NCBI RefSeq assembly: GCF_009901585.1
Contig: NZ_WXYO01000008.1
Coordinates: 62,001-126,000 of the forward strand
Origin: Poritiphilus flavus
GTDB taxonomy: Bacteria > Bacteroidota > Bacteroidia > Flavobacteriales > Flavobacteriaceae
DNA length: 64,000 bases
Direction: 5' to 3'
In this document: positions 43,473-51,122 of the stretch, one piece after another
Layout of the letters: each line of letters starts with the position of its first letter
Position numbering within the stretch: position 1 is the stretch's first letter
The notes under the pieces: generated by a model
What the model saw: the letters and a program-made list of their open reading frames with translations, nothing else
The model's database searches: none
Told to the model about the DNA's origin: nothing
Made by a program: the position numbers and the translations under genes

Positions 43473-44372
43473 ATGGAAACAAGGAGGGTCTTTATTAAAA
43501 ATACCGGGCTTTTTACATTGAGTACCATGGTTTTTCCTTTCCATGCAAGCCTTGCCAATCTACCTGGAGATAAGGTCCGCATTGGAATAGCAACGGACTC
43601 TCATTATGCAGACAGAGATTCGGGAGGTACTCGCTATTATCGCGGGGCATTGGATAAGATGCGTGAATTTGTGGACGTCATGAACAGGGAAAAAGTGGAT
43701 TTTGTTATCCATTTGGGGGATTTTAAAGATGAAGACCAAACCAAGGATACCAAGAAAACGCTTAGCTACTTACGTAAAATTGAATTGGTTTATTCCGGCT
43801 TCAAAGGCCCTCGATACCATTGCATCGGGAACCATGATGTGGACAGTATTACCAAGGCGCAGTTTCTTGATAATATCGAAAATACGGACATTCCGAAAGG
43901 GAAAAGTTACTACTCATTTGACCTCAAAGGCTTGCATATCATTATTTTAGATGCCAATTTCAACAAGGACGGAACGGACCAATATTATCTGGAAGGGGCA
44001 GATTGGCAGGATCCCAACCTGACGGAAGAACAATTGGATTGGCTGGAGGAGGACTTGAAAGAAACAAAGAAAGCCACACTGGTTTTTTGCCATCACCCGC
44101 TATTCGAGTTCCACAGGGAGGGTTATAGATTTCATATTAATGAATATGAAAGGGTTCAAAAACTCCTTGAAAGTTCTACTAAGGTTTTGGCTGTTCTCCA
44201 GGGCCACGTACATGAAGAAAGGCAGAGAACTATAAACGGTATTCACTATATCACCCAAAACGGGATGGTTGATTTTCAGGGCCTGGAAAATAATAGTTTT
44301 TCAATTTTGGAAATTCAGGACAACAGTATGAAGCTACATGGCTATAGAAGAGCGAAGGATATAGATTTATAG
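43473..44372 (+). CDS. Exported metallophosphoesterase
   Basis: A 299-residue calcineurin-like phosphoesterase. All metal-binding blocks are present: ATDSHYAD, FVIHLGDFKDE, CIGNHDVDS, FCHHPLFEFHR and LQGHVHEER. The N-terminus (METRRVFIKNTGLFTLSTMVF) has twin arginines before a hydrophobic stretch, so Tat export is likely. Related proteins hydrolyse phosphodiesters or phosphomonoesters; the substrate is not predictable. It ends just before repeat locus C. Confidence 0.88.
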   Translation: METRRVFIKNTGLFTLSTMVFPFHASLANLPGDKVRIGIATDSHYADRDSGGTRYYRGALDKMREFVDVMNREKVDFVIHLGDFKDEDQTKDTKKTLSYLRKIELVYSGFKGPRYHCIGNHDVDSITKAQFLDNIENTDIPKGKSYYSFDLKGLHIIILDANFNKDGTDQYYLEGADWQDPNLTEEQLDWLEEDLKETKKATLVFCHHPLFEFHREGYRFHINEYERVQKLLESSTKVLAVLQGHVHEERQRTINGIHYITQNGMVDFQGLENNSFSILEIQDNSMKLHGYRRAKDIDL

Positions 44373-44377
44373 AAAAA

Positions 44378-44417
44378 GCACGGATTACACTTGTCCACCT
44401 CTGGTGTAAATCCGCGC
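44378..44417 (+). repeat. REP-like hairpin 4
   Basis: GCACGGATT...AATCCGCGC with inner CACC-TCT-GGTG. It is the inverted counterpart of 35420-35457 and matches it closely, including the inner stem. Confidence 0.7.
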
Positions 44418-44444
44418 GATCTGGTTATTTATTACTTTTTGTTA

Positions 44445-44486
44445 TGCATTCCTCTCTCCCGATAACTATCCGGGTCGTCGGATGCA
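44445..44486 (+). repeat. 42-base hairpin module, copy C
   Basis: Same length as 50973-51014 and identical at 36 of 42 positions. The outer stem TGCAT/ATGCA corresponds to TGCCT/AGGCA in the other copy, so the A-T pair here is a C-G pair there. The inner stem around GATA/TATC has one mismatch and one T-G pair. Confidence 0.75.
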
Positions 44487-44499
44487 GTAAAAGGAATTC

Positions 44500-44656
44500 A
44501 AAAAGGACACCTTCTCCGTATGTATTTTTGCTGTGCCCTTCCGTCGGTCGGGCCAGCAAAACCAGCTCAGAAACTTCGCCCTACAGGCCAAATCCTGTAG
44601 GGTCCCATTCGAAGCTTTCTTCGCTTATACTTCGGAGAAGGATAACCCTCAATTAA
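44500..44656 (+). repeat. Long dispersed repeat, copy C of the 159-base module
   Basis: Partner of 35987-36145. Hairpins: TTTTGCTG-T-GCCC pairing with GGGCCAGCAAAA (12 pairs with one bulge) and CCCTACAGG-CCAAAT-CCTGTAGGG (nine perfect pairs). The second is imperfect in copy A. Confidence 0.8.
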
Positions 44657-44663
44657 GCCGAAG

Positions 44664-44690
44664 TTTTTTCAGAAATAGCGGTGCTGCGGA
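44664..44690 (+). repeat. Truncated end of the 195-base module
   Basis: TTTTTTCAGAAATAGCGGTG and what follows match the first 24 bases of the modules at 35711 and 38916, then diverge at the GCGGAA hairpin. Confidence 0.7.
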
Positions 44691-44699
44691 CATTCGGCT

Positions 44700-46184
44700 T
44701 TAGTCTTGCTTTATTAGTTCTAAGGTGAACTTCAACACCACGTCCTTCCCTTCTAAAATATCCCGTATTGAGGCATCCACAGTATAATCAGGGGTTACAC
44801 CTCTATCTCTCAGGTGTGGATTTACATTGAATTCAGAATGTAATAAAGGAAAATTGATCCCCACATCAGTATGGTCACCGCGAATGGACAATTGACGGAT
44901 TCCGTTACTCATTCCTGAGTAACCGCCGGTTTCAGCGCCAACAAAAATGGCATTGGTATGTTCTCGCAAGAGGCCAGCTGCCATGCTAGCCGCCGACAGC
45001 GTCCCCCCGTCAATAAGTACATATATCTCTCCGTTAAATGAATTTTCTGCAATAGGTTTGAATGTCTGTAGTTCCGTAATATTATCAGATCTTGTTACTA
45101 TCATTTTTCCGCTAGTAGATTCTTTCAATCCGAAATAGGCGTTTAAATCCAATTGATCTTGAGTAATATTTGAGAAATAATGTTCATCCCCATTCAATGA
45201 GATTTCCCATGTCGGTTGTAAAGGGGTAGAGATAAAATATTGTAATAATTTTCCAACATTACTCCCCTTGCCTCCACCATTACCTCTTATGTCAATTATC
45301 AAATTCTGTATTTTATTCTTGGAGATTTTGTCAAAGGCTTCTTTATAAAAATTGAAATATATGTTTTCGTCTTCGTAAAAATCATCTTTAAAGAATCTAT
45401 GTATCTTCATTAATGCATAGTTATTTTCCTGATCAATATGAAAGTTATATGCATCTATGGCTAAAATTTCAGCCATGCCAGCTGGATGCAGATTGTCTCC
45501 GTACTTTTTTAGCTCATTTTCACGAAATGTGCCTTCTTCTAATGAATTAACCTTAAACTTCTTAGTTCCTTTTGACAAGTGATTCTTAATTACGAGTTCA
45601 TAGGATTCATTAAACCCGAATATTAATGGAAAAATTCTATAAAAAGAATTGAACGGGCTACTAAATCGGTAATATATAGGACCCTTACTTTGACCGTCAC
45701 CCGAATAGTATTCCATCAGCTTTGACAAAATGTAATTGGTATTATGACCATTTATTGAAATAATTTCCGCTCCGTCTCTGACCTCTCCATTTCCTATATA
45801 CCGGCTTACAAATATTCTTTCATCTTTTATATAACAGTGAAATGGGAGTAATTTTTGTTTTCCAATATATGAACGAAGATGATTCAAAGCGAATGTCCGG
45901 GTATGACCATCATGCAGATGCGCAACTAGTTTAAGGACCAGTTTGTAGAATTCAATTTTCCTTAGCGGTTTTGAAGATTCGGATATTAAGGTTGTAAAAT
46001 GGATCTCAAATTCTTCCTTAGATAGATGGGAGTAAAAACCGGGATGTGCATACTCTAGTGCATCTCTAAATTTATTTAAGTCATGATGCATTTGAACCGG
46101 ATAATAGAGCATATCCTGTTGAGAAAATACACTTGATTGTATAATACCGATGCAAAGCAAAATCGTGATTGTATGTTTCATCAT
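44700..46184 (-). CDS. S41-family peptidase, exported
   Basis: A 494-residue protein with a signal peptide (HTITILLCIGIIQSSVFSQ) and a tail-specific-protease-like catalytic domain. Typical S41 features: LVAHLHDGHTRTF, IRGNGGGKGSNVGKLLQYF, IDGGTLSAASMAAGLL (the nucleophile Ser) and FVGAETGGYSGMSNG. An N-terminal helical domain and a PDZ-like part (ISINGHNTNYILSKL) precede it. It probably cleaves periplasmic or surface proteins. ATGs at 46184 and 46181 are equivalent. Single gene, followed by repeat locus C. Confidence 0.87.
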   Translation of the reverse strand: MMKHTITILLCIGIIQSSVFSQQDMLYYPVQMHHDLNKFRDALEYAHPGFYSHLSKEEFEIHFTTLISESSKPLRKIEFYKLVLKLVAHLHDGHTRTFALNHLRSYIGKQKLLPFHCYIKDERIFVSRYIGNGEVRDGAEIISINGHNTNYILSKLMEYYSGDGQSKGPIYYRFSSPFNSFYRIFPLIFGFNESYELVIKNHLSKGTKKFKVNSLEEGTFRENELKKYGDNLHPAGMAEILAIDAYNFHIDQENNYALMKIHRFFKDDFYEDENIYFNFYKEAFDKISKNKIQNLIIDIRGNGGGKGSNVGKLLQYFISTPLQPTWEISLNGDEHYFSNITQDQLDLNAYFGLKESTSGKMIVTRSDNITELQTFKPIAENSFNGEIYVLIDGGTLSAASMAAGLLREHTNAIFVGAETGGYSGMSNGIRQLSIRGDHTDVGINFPLLHSEFNVNPHLRDRGVTPDYTVDASIRDILEGKDVVLKFTLELIKQD

Positions 46185-46491
46185 TTTTTTAAAGGCAGGA
46201 TTCTCTCAGAGGACGTGTGAAAGCTTAGTATTTGGATTAAAGACTTTATAGATAATACTCACCGGTAGGCGAAAGGTTACGAATTTTATTATATTCTTTG
46301 AGCGAATAGATTTTTGCAAAACGGCATCCAAGTTTTCCTCCTCCTTAGGCCCTCCTAGGAAGTTCTTCCAAATCCTTTAAGAAGTTTTAGGAAAATCTCT
46401 AAGAGGGTTTTAGAAGATCATATTGATTACTTAAAAGCGTCCTAACTAGAAGAATTGGAAAGAAAGTTCAAATAGAGGATTCTTAAAGTGC
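46185..46491. other. Spacer upstream of the second toxin-antitoxin module
   Basis: About 300 AT-rich bases between divergent genes. I see no gene. A short stretch at 46330-46420 is rich in alternating TCCT/AGGA words but forms no convincing stem. Confidence 0.5.
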
Positions 46492-46527
46492 TTGGTTTTG
46501 CACCAAAAATACGCTATATTGCACCAA
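46492..46527 (+). promoter_or_regulatory. Operator/promoter of the second ParDE module
   Basis: TTGCACCAA occurs twice (46498-46506, 46519-46527), 21 bases apart. The first copy also forms the inverted repeat TTGGT-TTTGC-ACCAA (46492-46506). A TTG at 46492-46494 and TATATTG at 46515-46521 are spaced 20 bases, close to a promoter. The ACCAA half-site also forms the ends of the module 1 operator. Confidence 0.55.
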
Positions 46528-46543
46528 TAGTATTACGATTTAT

Positions 46544-46798
46544 ATGGCAACTATAAGAAAATCAATCACTTTTACAGAACAACAAGATTTGTGGATTAAG
46601 AAGCAAATTGAAAAAGGTGATTACACAAACGACAGTGAATATTTACGTGATCTGGTACGCCGCGACCAGGCGGAGCAACAGAAATTGGATGAGTTACGGG
46701 CAGCGGTTCAAGTTGGGCTTGATAGTGGAATAAGCGACAAGTCTGTTGAGGAGATTTGGAAAGAAGCGGAAAAGCGACACACCAAAGGAAATGGTTAA
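46544..46798 (+). CDS. ParD-type antitoxin, second module
   Basis: An 84-residue antitoxin with the ribbon-helix-helix start ATIRKSITFTEQQDLWIKKQIE and NDSEYLRDLVRRDQAEQQ, then an acidic toxin-binding tail (DKSVEEIWKEAEKRH). It resembles classic ParD more closely than the first module's antitoxin. It shares 8 bases with the toxin start, so the two are translationally coupled. It probably represses the promoter that contains the TTGCACCAA repeats. Confidence 0.92.
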   Translation: MATIRKSITFTEQQDLWIKKQIEKGDYTNDSEYLRDLVRRDQAEQQKLDELRAAVQVGLDSGISDKSVEEIWKEAEKRHTKGNG

Positions 46799-47084
46799 AT
46801 ATCGGCTTAGCCAGGCAGCTGAAGCTGATATCGCTGCAATTGCAGATTATACAATTCACAAATTCGGTCTCAGACAAGCCCGGAAATACCGGGACGGTCT
46901 AATGGATGCCTTTGAACAGTTGGCCACCAATCCCTCACTAGGGCGAATATTCTTATTGCAAGGTCAGAAGGAGCTGAAAAGTTTTCGGTACGAGTCGCAT
47001 GTGATCTTTTATACCAATACAGGCCCTGGAATACTTGTCCTTAGGGTGCTTGGGGGTATGATGGATTTTAAAAGGCACTTGTAG
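46791..47084 (+). CDS. ParE-type toxin, second module
   Basis: A 97-residue ParE toxin: MVKYRLSQAAEADIAAIADY, then KFGLRQARKYRDGLMDAFEQLATNP, LKSFRYESHVIFY and ILVLRVLGGMMDFKRHL, the standard ParE order. The frame is open to 46746, but the ATG at 46791 overlaps the antitoxin stop in the usual way. ParE inhibits DNA gyrase in characterised systems. No mobile-element genes are adjacent; a REP-like hairpin follows 26 bases later. Confidence 0.92.
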   Translation: MVKYRLSQAAEADIAAIADYTIHKFGLRQARKYRDGLMDAFEQLATNPSLGRIFLLQGQKELKSFRYESHVIFYTNTGPGILVLRVLGGMMDFKRHL

Positions 47085-47109
47085 AGTCCAAGGACGATTA
47101 AACCGGTTG

Positions 47110-47149
47110 GCACGGATTTCCATCAAAAGCTTACAAGTGTAATCCGTAC
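47110..47149 (+). repeat. REP-like hairpin 5
   Basis: GCACGGATT (47110-47118) and AATCCGTAC (47141-47149) with 22 bases between. The inner CACC/GGTG stem of elements 1 and 4 is lost here. It lies between convergent genes. Confidence 0.6.
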
Positions 47150-47179
47150 TATCAGGATTTATGATCCTTTTTCCATCAT

Positions 47180-48094
47180 TTACTCCAATCCAACAAACAC
47201 CGGCGCATATTGTTCCACCTCGTCATCGGTCAGTTGAACGATTTTGCCATCCAAGCCGCGCTTATACAGTTCGTAGCCTGAATGATTGTTCATGGAAGCC
47301 TCAAAGATGAGTTCTCCTTTTTTATTCCAATGGTGAAATACCTGATTGCTCTCCAAAGGTGTGACCGATTCCAAACCCGATCCGTCCGGGTTGATCAGAT
47401 ATATATCGTAGTTATTGTCCACTTTCGAGGCGAAGGAGATCTTGTTATCCGATCTCCACCTGGGCGCTGCCGCCAGATATCCGGTCCATTGCTTGCCTGC
47501 GCCTTCATCCGGATGGGAACTTATTTTTTTCATTTGCCCGGACTTCAAATCCATCACATAAAGAGCATCGGTGAAACCTAATTCCCTGGGTGAACTTTTT
47601 TCACTGCCGCGGAAGACAATGCGTTCTCCATCAGGTGAAAAGGCAGGGTCATTGGCATAGGCCAGATTGACCACTATTTTTTCGAGGATCTCTCCTTTCA
47701 AATCAATGATATAGAAGGTCGGTTTACTTTCCTCAGCCGGCTTTACGATGAATTCTCTGCCTTTCTTTCTACTGCTGAGCCAGCTGTCTGCCAGTTTGTG
47801 ATCGGCAATTTTGCGAAGATTGTTCCCTTCGGCATCCATTTCATAGAGATAGAAACACCTGAAACATTGGTCCCGGTCCGAAAGGAAGTAGATTTTTCCG
47901 CCGTAGCTATGATACACCCAATCCACCGATTTTGAATTACTAATGTTCTTTGCATTGGTACCATCAACATCCATCATATAGATCTCATAGTCCTGTGTCG
48001 CGGCATCCTGCAAAACATTGTAGGCTATTTTTTCCTGAGCCCAAATAGTGGCTACCCCAAGAGCCAGGCCGAATGTAAAAAGTATTTTTTTCAT
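47180..48094 (-). CDS. Exported PD40 (TolB-like) beta-propeller protein
   Basis: A 304-residue protein with a signal peptide (KILFTFGLALGVATIWAQ) and four or five WD40-like PD40 repeats, for example YEIYMMDVDGTNAKNIS, DPAFSPDGERIVFRG and YDIYLINPDGSGLESVTP. It folds as a TolB-like propeller. Proteins of this size bind periplasmic partners; no enzyme activity is expected. It begins 11 bases after the DUF1761 gene on the same strand, so they are probably co-transcribed. Confidence 0.87.
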   Translation of the reverse strand: MKKILFTFGLALGVATIWAQEKIAYNVLQDAATQDYEIYMMDVDGTNAKNISNSKSVDWVYHSYGGKIYFLSDRDQCFRCFYLYEMDAEGNNLRKIADHKLADSWLSSRKKGREFIVKPAEESKPTFYIIDLKGEILEKIVVNLAYANDPAFSPDGERIVFRGSEKSSPRELGFTDALYVMDLKSGQMKKISSHPDEGAGKQWTGYLAAAPRWRSDNKISFASKVDNNYDIYLINPDGSGLESVTPLESNQVFHHWNKKGELIFEASMNNHSGYELYKRGLDGKIVQLTDDEVEQYAPVFVGLE

Positions 48095-48105
48095 GCTGTA
48101 TTAAC

Positions 48106-48513
48106 TTACCTCCAAATGCCTAAGATGAACCCGATCAGTGTAAAATAAAGGACAATGTAACCGCTGTTGATAAGGATATAGGTCCAGGACTTTTTCTCAA
48201 ACAGTGCAATTGTTGTAAAGATCATAGCACAGAATCCGAATCCGGTGAAAAAACCTGCAGACATACCCCAAACCCAATCTGTTTTGTCGTCACCCAGGAA
48301 AAAAGCCAAATTATAAGACATTAGCAGTGCCAGTACAAAACTGAGCGTGTATAGTTTTCCCATGTTGGTATTCTCAAAATCGTCGTCCGTGAGCTTATTT
48401 TCCTTTTTCCAGGCGTTGTAGAACAAGGCCGGACTATACCAAATTGCCCCTACAACCAGATTGGCTATTGCGCAAACAAAAACTGCGATGTGGTTGATGT
48501 AAATGTTTTCCAT
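48106..48513 (-). CDS. DUF1761 membrane protein
   Basis: A 135-residue protein with four hydrophobic helices. IANLVVGAIWYSPALFYNAWKK and the closing LIGFILGIWR match DUF1761, a family of small inner-membrane proteins with no known function. It is upstream of the PD40 gene and 95 bases downstream of the AraC-type regulator, all on the minus strand. Confidence 0.85.
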   Translation of the reverse strand: MENIYINHIAVFVCAIANLVVGAIWYSPALFYNAWKKENKLTDDDFENTNMGKLYTLSFVLALLMSYNLAFFLGDDKTDWVWGMSAGFFTGFGFCAMIFTTIALFEKKSWTYILINSGYIVLYFTLIGFILGIWR

Positions 48514-48608
48514 TTGTAGTTGTTTGATGTTACCCTACAAAACACGTCATTTTAGTTGTGGATATATTGTAAAAAATTTACCTGCATAGGTTTACAGGGA
48601 GAATGAAG

Positions 48609-49424
48609 CTATTTAACAGGGAGAAAGTTAGGGTAGTCACCTATGTCAGTAAGGTACTTTGTGGGATTAATACCAGAAAATGATTGAAAGTCTTTAATGA
48701 AGTGTGCCTGGTCAAAATAACCACAATCTACAGCGATGACTGTCCAGGATAGTTCTTCCCCATTTTCTACAGCCGAAAGGATCTCGTTGAAACGAACGAT
48801 ACGATGAAACTGCTTTGGCGTGATACCAACATACTTTTTAAAGTGCTGGATGAACTGTTTTTGGGAATAGCCCAGCTTTTCCGAAAGCTTTAATAAGTTG
48901 ATCTGGGTGGGCGAGTTCTCAATGGCCTCAATGGCATAACGGATAACTTCCAGATAAAAGTCGTCCTTCCTTAATTGAACATCCAGCCATCTTTCTATGG
49001 CCAGGAACTTTTCTTCAGGGGCAGTCGGCAATTTGAGCTCTTGAAATAGTTTTAATATTGGATCTCCTAAAACCTCTTCCGCCGGAACAACGCGATTGGT
49101 GTATATTGCCACTGAGGTATGTAGTAGCGGAAAACCAGCTCCAGGTCTAAAGACCAGCACCATCATTTCCTCGTGATGGCTGCTTATGGTAATATAGTCT
49201 TTTTGCACCCCTGAAAACCAGACATCACTACATTCTTGTTGGATTTTCCCGCTCTCGTTGTCATAAATGTATTTGGGGTTGTCAGTGAGTTCAAATACAA
49301 TGTTTATAGCCCCGTCTGGCAGGTATTTGTCCTTTTCGTGCTGGGGAAAGTAGTCTTTGTGGTATAGCAGGTCGCTAACATACTTTTCCAGCCTGGTAGG
49401 GATTTGGTATTGGTTGAATATCAT
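48609..49424 (-). CDS. AraC-family transcriptional regulator
   Basis: A 271-residue regulator. The C-terminal half holds two AraC helix-turn-helices (INLLKLSEKLGYSQKQFIQHFKKYVGITPKQFHRI and WTVIAVDCGYFDQAHFIKDFQSFSGINPTKYL). The N-terminal half is of the type with YLPDGAINIVFELTD and LVFRPGAGFPLL found with unknown ligands. It is divergent from the small membrane protein at 49536 and may control that operon, or the DUF1761/PD40 genes downstream. Confidence 0.9.
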   Translation of the reverse strand: MIFNQYQIPTRLEKYVSDLLYHKDYFPQHEKDKYLPDGAINIVFELTDNPKYIYDNESGKIQQECSDVWFSGVQKDYITISSHHEEMMVLVFRPGAGFPLLHTSVAIYTNRVVPAEEVLGDPILKLFQELKLPTAPEEKFLAIERWLDVQLRKDDFYLEVIRYAIEAIENSPTQINLLKLSEKLGYSQKQFIQHFKKYVGITPKQFHRIVRFNEILSAVENGEELSWTVIAVDCGYFDQAHFIKDFQSFSGINPTKYLTDIGDYPNFLPVK

Positions 49425-49535
49425 TTGTCAAGACTATCCTCACCTAAATTAGTAAATTAGTCCATGACTTCGGATGTTTAGAGTTAAACTCCTTTTCAAT
49501 GTAGACTAAAGTTCAAACATAGAATTCTAAATACT

Positions 49536-49709
49536 ATGACTAAAAATCAAAAGAACTTGGGAATGACTGGTTTAATAATTGGCACTATAGGTCTTATCGC
49601 AGGGATATTATTGATAGTTTCAGGTCAGACCCTGGTGGGTGCTGCAGGATCAGTTGCCAGTGGTGGCCTTGCGCTCAAGGGATTTCTTGACTCCAGAAAG
49701 TCTGAATAA
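49536..49709 (+). CDS. Small hydrophobic membrane protein, 57 residues
   Basis: MTKNQKNLGMTGLIIGTIGL starts a 57-residue frame with one or two membrane helices (about residues 10-30 and 33-48) and a charged tail ending DSRKSE. The helices are Gly-rich, with GxxxG-like spacing. It begins 111 bases from the divergent AraC gene and ends 24 bases before the monooxygenase gene, so it fits as the first gene of that operon. No family recognised. Confidence 0.7.
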   Translation: MTKNQKNLGMTGLIIGTIGLIAGILLIVSGQTLVGAAGSVASGGLALKGFLDSRKSE

Positions 49710-49733
49710 AAGAATCCAAAATATTGATAAACT

Positions 49734-50039
49734 ATGACAGTAGAATATATACGCTATAAGATAGAACAAGCAAGAAAAGACGACTTTTTGGCTGCCTATG
49801 AAAGTGCCTCAAAACAGCTTGACGATTCCAAATATTGCCTGGGATACGAATTGACCCAATGTGAGGAAGAACCCACTAGTTTTATTCTCAGGATTGAGTG
49901 GACATCGACCGAAGATCACTTGAACGGATTTAGAAAATCTCCGGATTTTGCTTTGTTTTTAGGACATGTCCGCCCTTTTTTCAATGATATTCAGGAGATG
50001 AATCATTATCAATTAACAGCGATAAGGAAGGACAAATAG
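49734..50039 (+). CDS. Antibiotic biosynthesis monooxygenase (ABM) domain protein
   Basis: A 101-residue protein with the ferredoxin-like ABM fold: TVEYIRYKIEQARKDDFLAAYESASKQL, GYELTQCEEEPTSFILRIEWTSTEDHLNGFRKSPDF and a final strand. Members act as small dimeric monooxygenases or heme-degrading or signalling proteins; no catalytic residues can be assigned here. It is flanked by the small membrane protein and the methyltransferase with short gaps (24 and 28 bases). Confidence 0.82.
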   Translation: MTVEYIRYKIEQARKDDFLAAYESASKQLDDSKYCLGYELTQCEEEPTSFILRIEWTSTEDHLNGFRKSPDFALFLGHVRPFFNDIQEMNHYQLTAIRKDK

Positions 50040-50067
50040 CAAGAGAAAAGCTCAAAAACTAATCGAA

Positions 50068-50778
50068 ATGAAACTCACTACCTTCATGCTAATTGCGCTA
50101 CTGCTTATTGGTTGCAAGAACAGTCAGCAAAGTTCCGATAAGGACCAAACGCGAGAGGAAGCTCATGGTCAACAAAATGATAAGCATTCAAAACATGGAA
50201 AGGCCAATGAGTATATGCACCAATCCTCCGTTCAGGACCTGATCAAAAGATTTGAGTCGCCAGAAAGGGATGAGTATCAACAACCACAAAAAGTTTTGGA
50301 ATACTTAGGTGATATTCAGGATCAGAAAATCATGGATATTGGCTCCGGTTCGGGTTATTTCTCCGTAAAATTAGCAGCGAGAGGAGCAAAAGTCATTGCC
50401 GCGGATGTGGATGATGAATTTCAGGCATTCATTGAGAAACGCATAAAAGAGAATAATTTAAAGAATATTGAAACCCGAAAAATACCCTATGATTCACCTG
50501 CATTGAAAGATCAGGAGGTAGATAAGGTGTTTATTGTAAATACCTATCACCATATCGAAAACAGGCCCGGGTATTTCACAAAAGTAAGGCAGGGAACCAA
50601 GGCGGATGGGGAACTCATCATCATTGATTTTTTTAAAGCTGATATGCCGGTGGGGCCTCCGGTGGATCATAAAATTGCAAAGGACAAGGTTATTCAGGAG
50701 TTAAAAATGGCAGGATATACTTCTTTTGACATCAATGTCGACCTGCTTCCTTACCAATATATTATCAGGGCGAGATAA
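50068..50778 (+). CDS. Class I SAM-dependent methyltransferase with lipoprotein signal
   Basis: A 236-residue protein that starts as a lipoprotein (KLTTFMLIALLLIGC, Cys at 16), followed by a hydrophilic, His/Lys/Gln-rich linker (about 17-50). A complete Rossmann methyltransferase domain follows: IMDIGSGSGYFSVKLAARGAKVIAADVD as motif I/II and VDKVFIVNTYHHIENRPGYF as motif IV. SAM is not known to be supplied outside the cytoplasm, so the predicted location is at odds with the enzyme fold. Similar signal-bearing methyltransferases occur in other Flavobacteriia. Substrate unknown. Confidence 0.85.
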   Translation: MKLTTFMLIALLLIGCKNSQQSSDKDQTREEAHGQQNDKHSKHGKANEYMHQSSVQDLIKRFESPERDEYQQPQKVLEYLGDIQDQKIMDIGSGSGYFSVKLAARGAKVIAADVDDEFQAFIEKRIKENNLKNIETRKIPYDSPALKDQEVDKVFIVNTYHHIENRPGYFTKVRQGTKADGELIIIDFFKADMPVGPPVDHKIAKDKVIQELKMAGYTSFDINVDLLPYQYIIRAR

Positions 50779-50972
50779 GCTAATGGACTTGCTTTAAAAG
50801 TTTAAGTCGTAAAGTATTTATGCTTGCGATGCCAGTCGGAGTAGATTTGCAATCCGTGCCCGAATTTATCTCATGTATAAACTTTATGACAGGCCTTTCA
50901 TTTTCTTTGCATGTCCAAAAAAGAACATTTATCCCATGTTAGCGCAAGATGGTATATTCATTTCTTTTGCTG

Positions 50973-51014
50973 TGCCTTCCTCTCCCCCGATTATTATCGG
51001 GGTCGTCGGAGGCA
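50973..51014 (+). repeat. 42-base hairpin module, copy D
   Basis: Partner of 44445-44486. Here the inner stem CCCCGAT-TATT-ATCGGGG is perfect and the outer stem is TGCCT/AGGCA. Confidence 0.75.
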
Positions 51015-51020
51015 ATAAGA

Positions 51021-51072
51021 AACGAATCAACCCGCCCGAACGTGCCGTTCGGTACGGGCGGGTTGGTTCGTT
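51021..51072 (+). repeat. Long 18-bp hairpin in locus D
   Basis: AACGAATCAACCCGCCCG (51021-51038) pairs with CGGGCGGGTTGGTTCGTT (51055-51072); 17 Watson-Crick pairs and one T-G. The loop can pair further as GAACG/CGTTC. It follows the 42-base module directly. Confidence 0.8.
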
Positions 51073-51122
51073 TTACTCATGGCTTATCTATTTTGTAATT
51101 AGGAATTCGTGAATGCTTCGCA

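Larger units (their letters stand above)
44373..44699. other. Gene-free stretch with repeat locus C
   Basis: Holds a REP-like hairpin (44378-44417), the 42-base hairpin module (44445-44486), copy C of the 159-base module (44500-44656) and a truncated piece of the 195-base module (44664-44690). An open frame at 44444-44656 is rejected as a gene. AAGCCGAA (44655-44662) and TTCGGCTT (44693-44700) can pair around that last piece, next to the S41 peptidase stop codon. Confidence 0.75.

Noticed and set aside
44444-44656. A 70-codon open frame across repeat locus C
   Set aside because: It runs through the 42-base and 159-base modules in a frame that is not kept in locus A or D.
46330-46420. TCCT/AGGA-rich stretch upstream of the second toxin-antitoxin module as a structured RNA
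   Set aside because: Only short, inconsistent pairings can be formed and there is no second copy for comparison.
50845-50858. A seventh REP-like hairpin (GATT-TGC-AATC)
   Set aside because: Only one arm matches the family well; kept as a weak note in the locus D entry.
50873-51112. A 79-codon open frame across repeat locus D
   Set aside because: It crosses the long 18-bp hairpin and the 42-base module; no counterpart frame exists in other copies.
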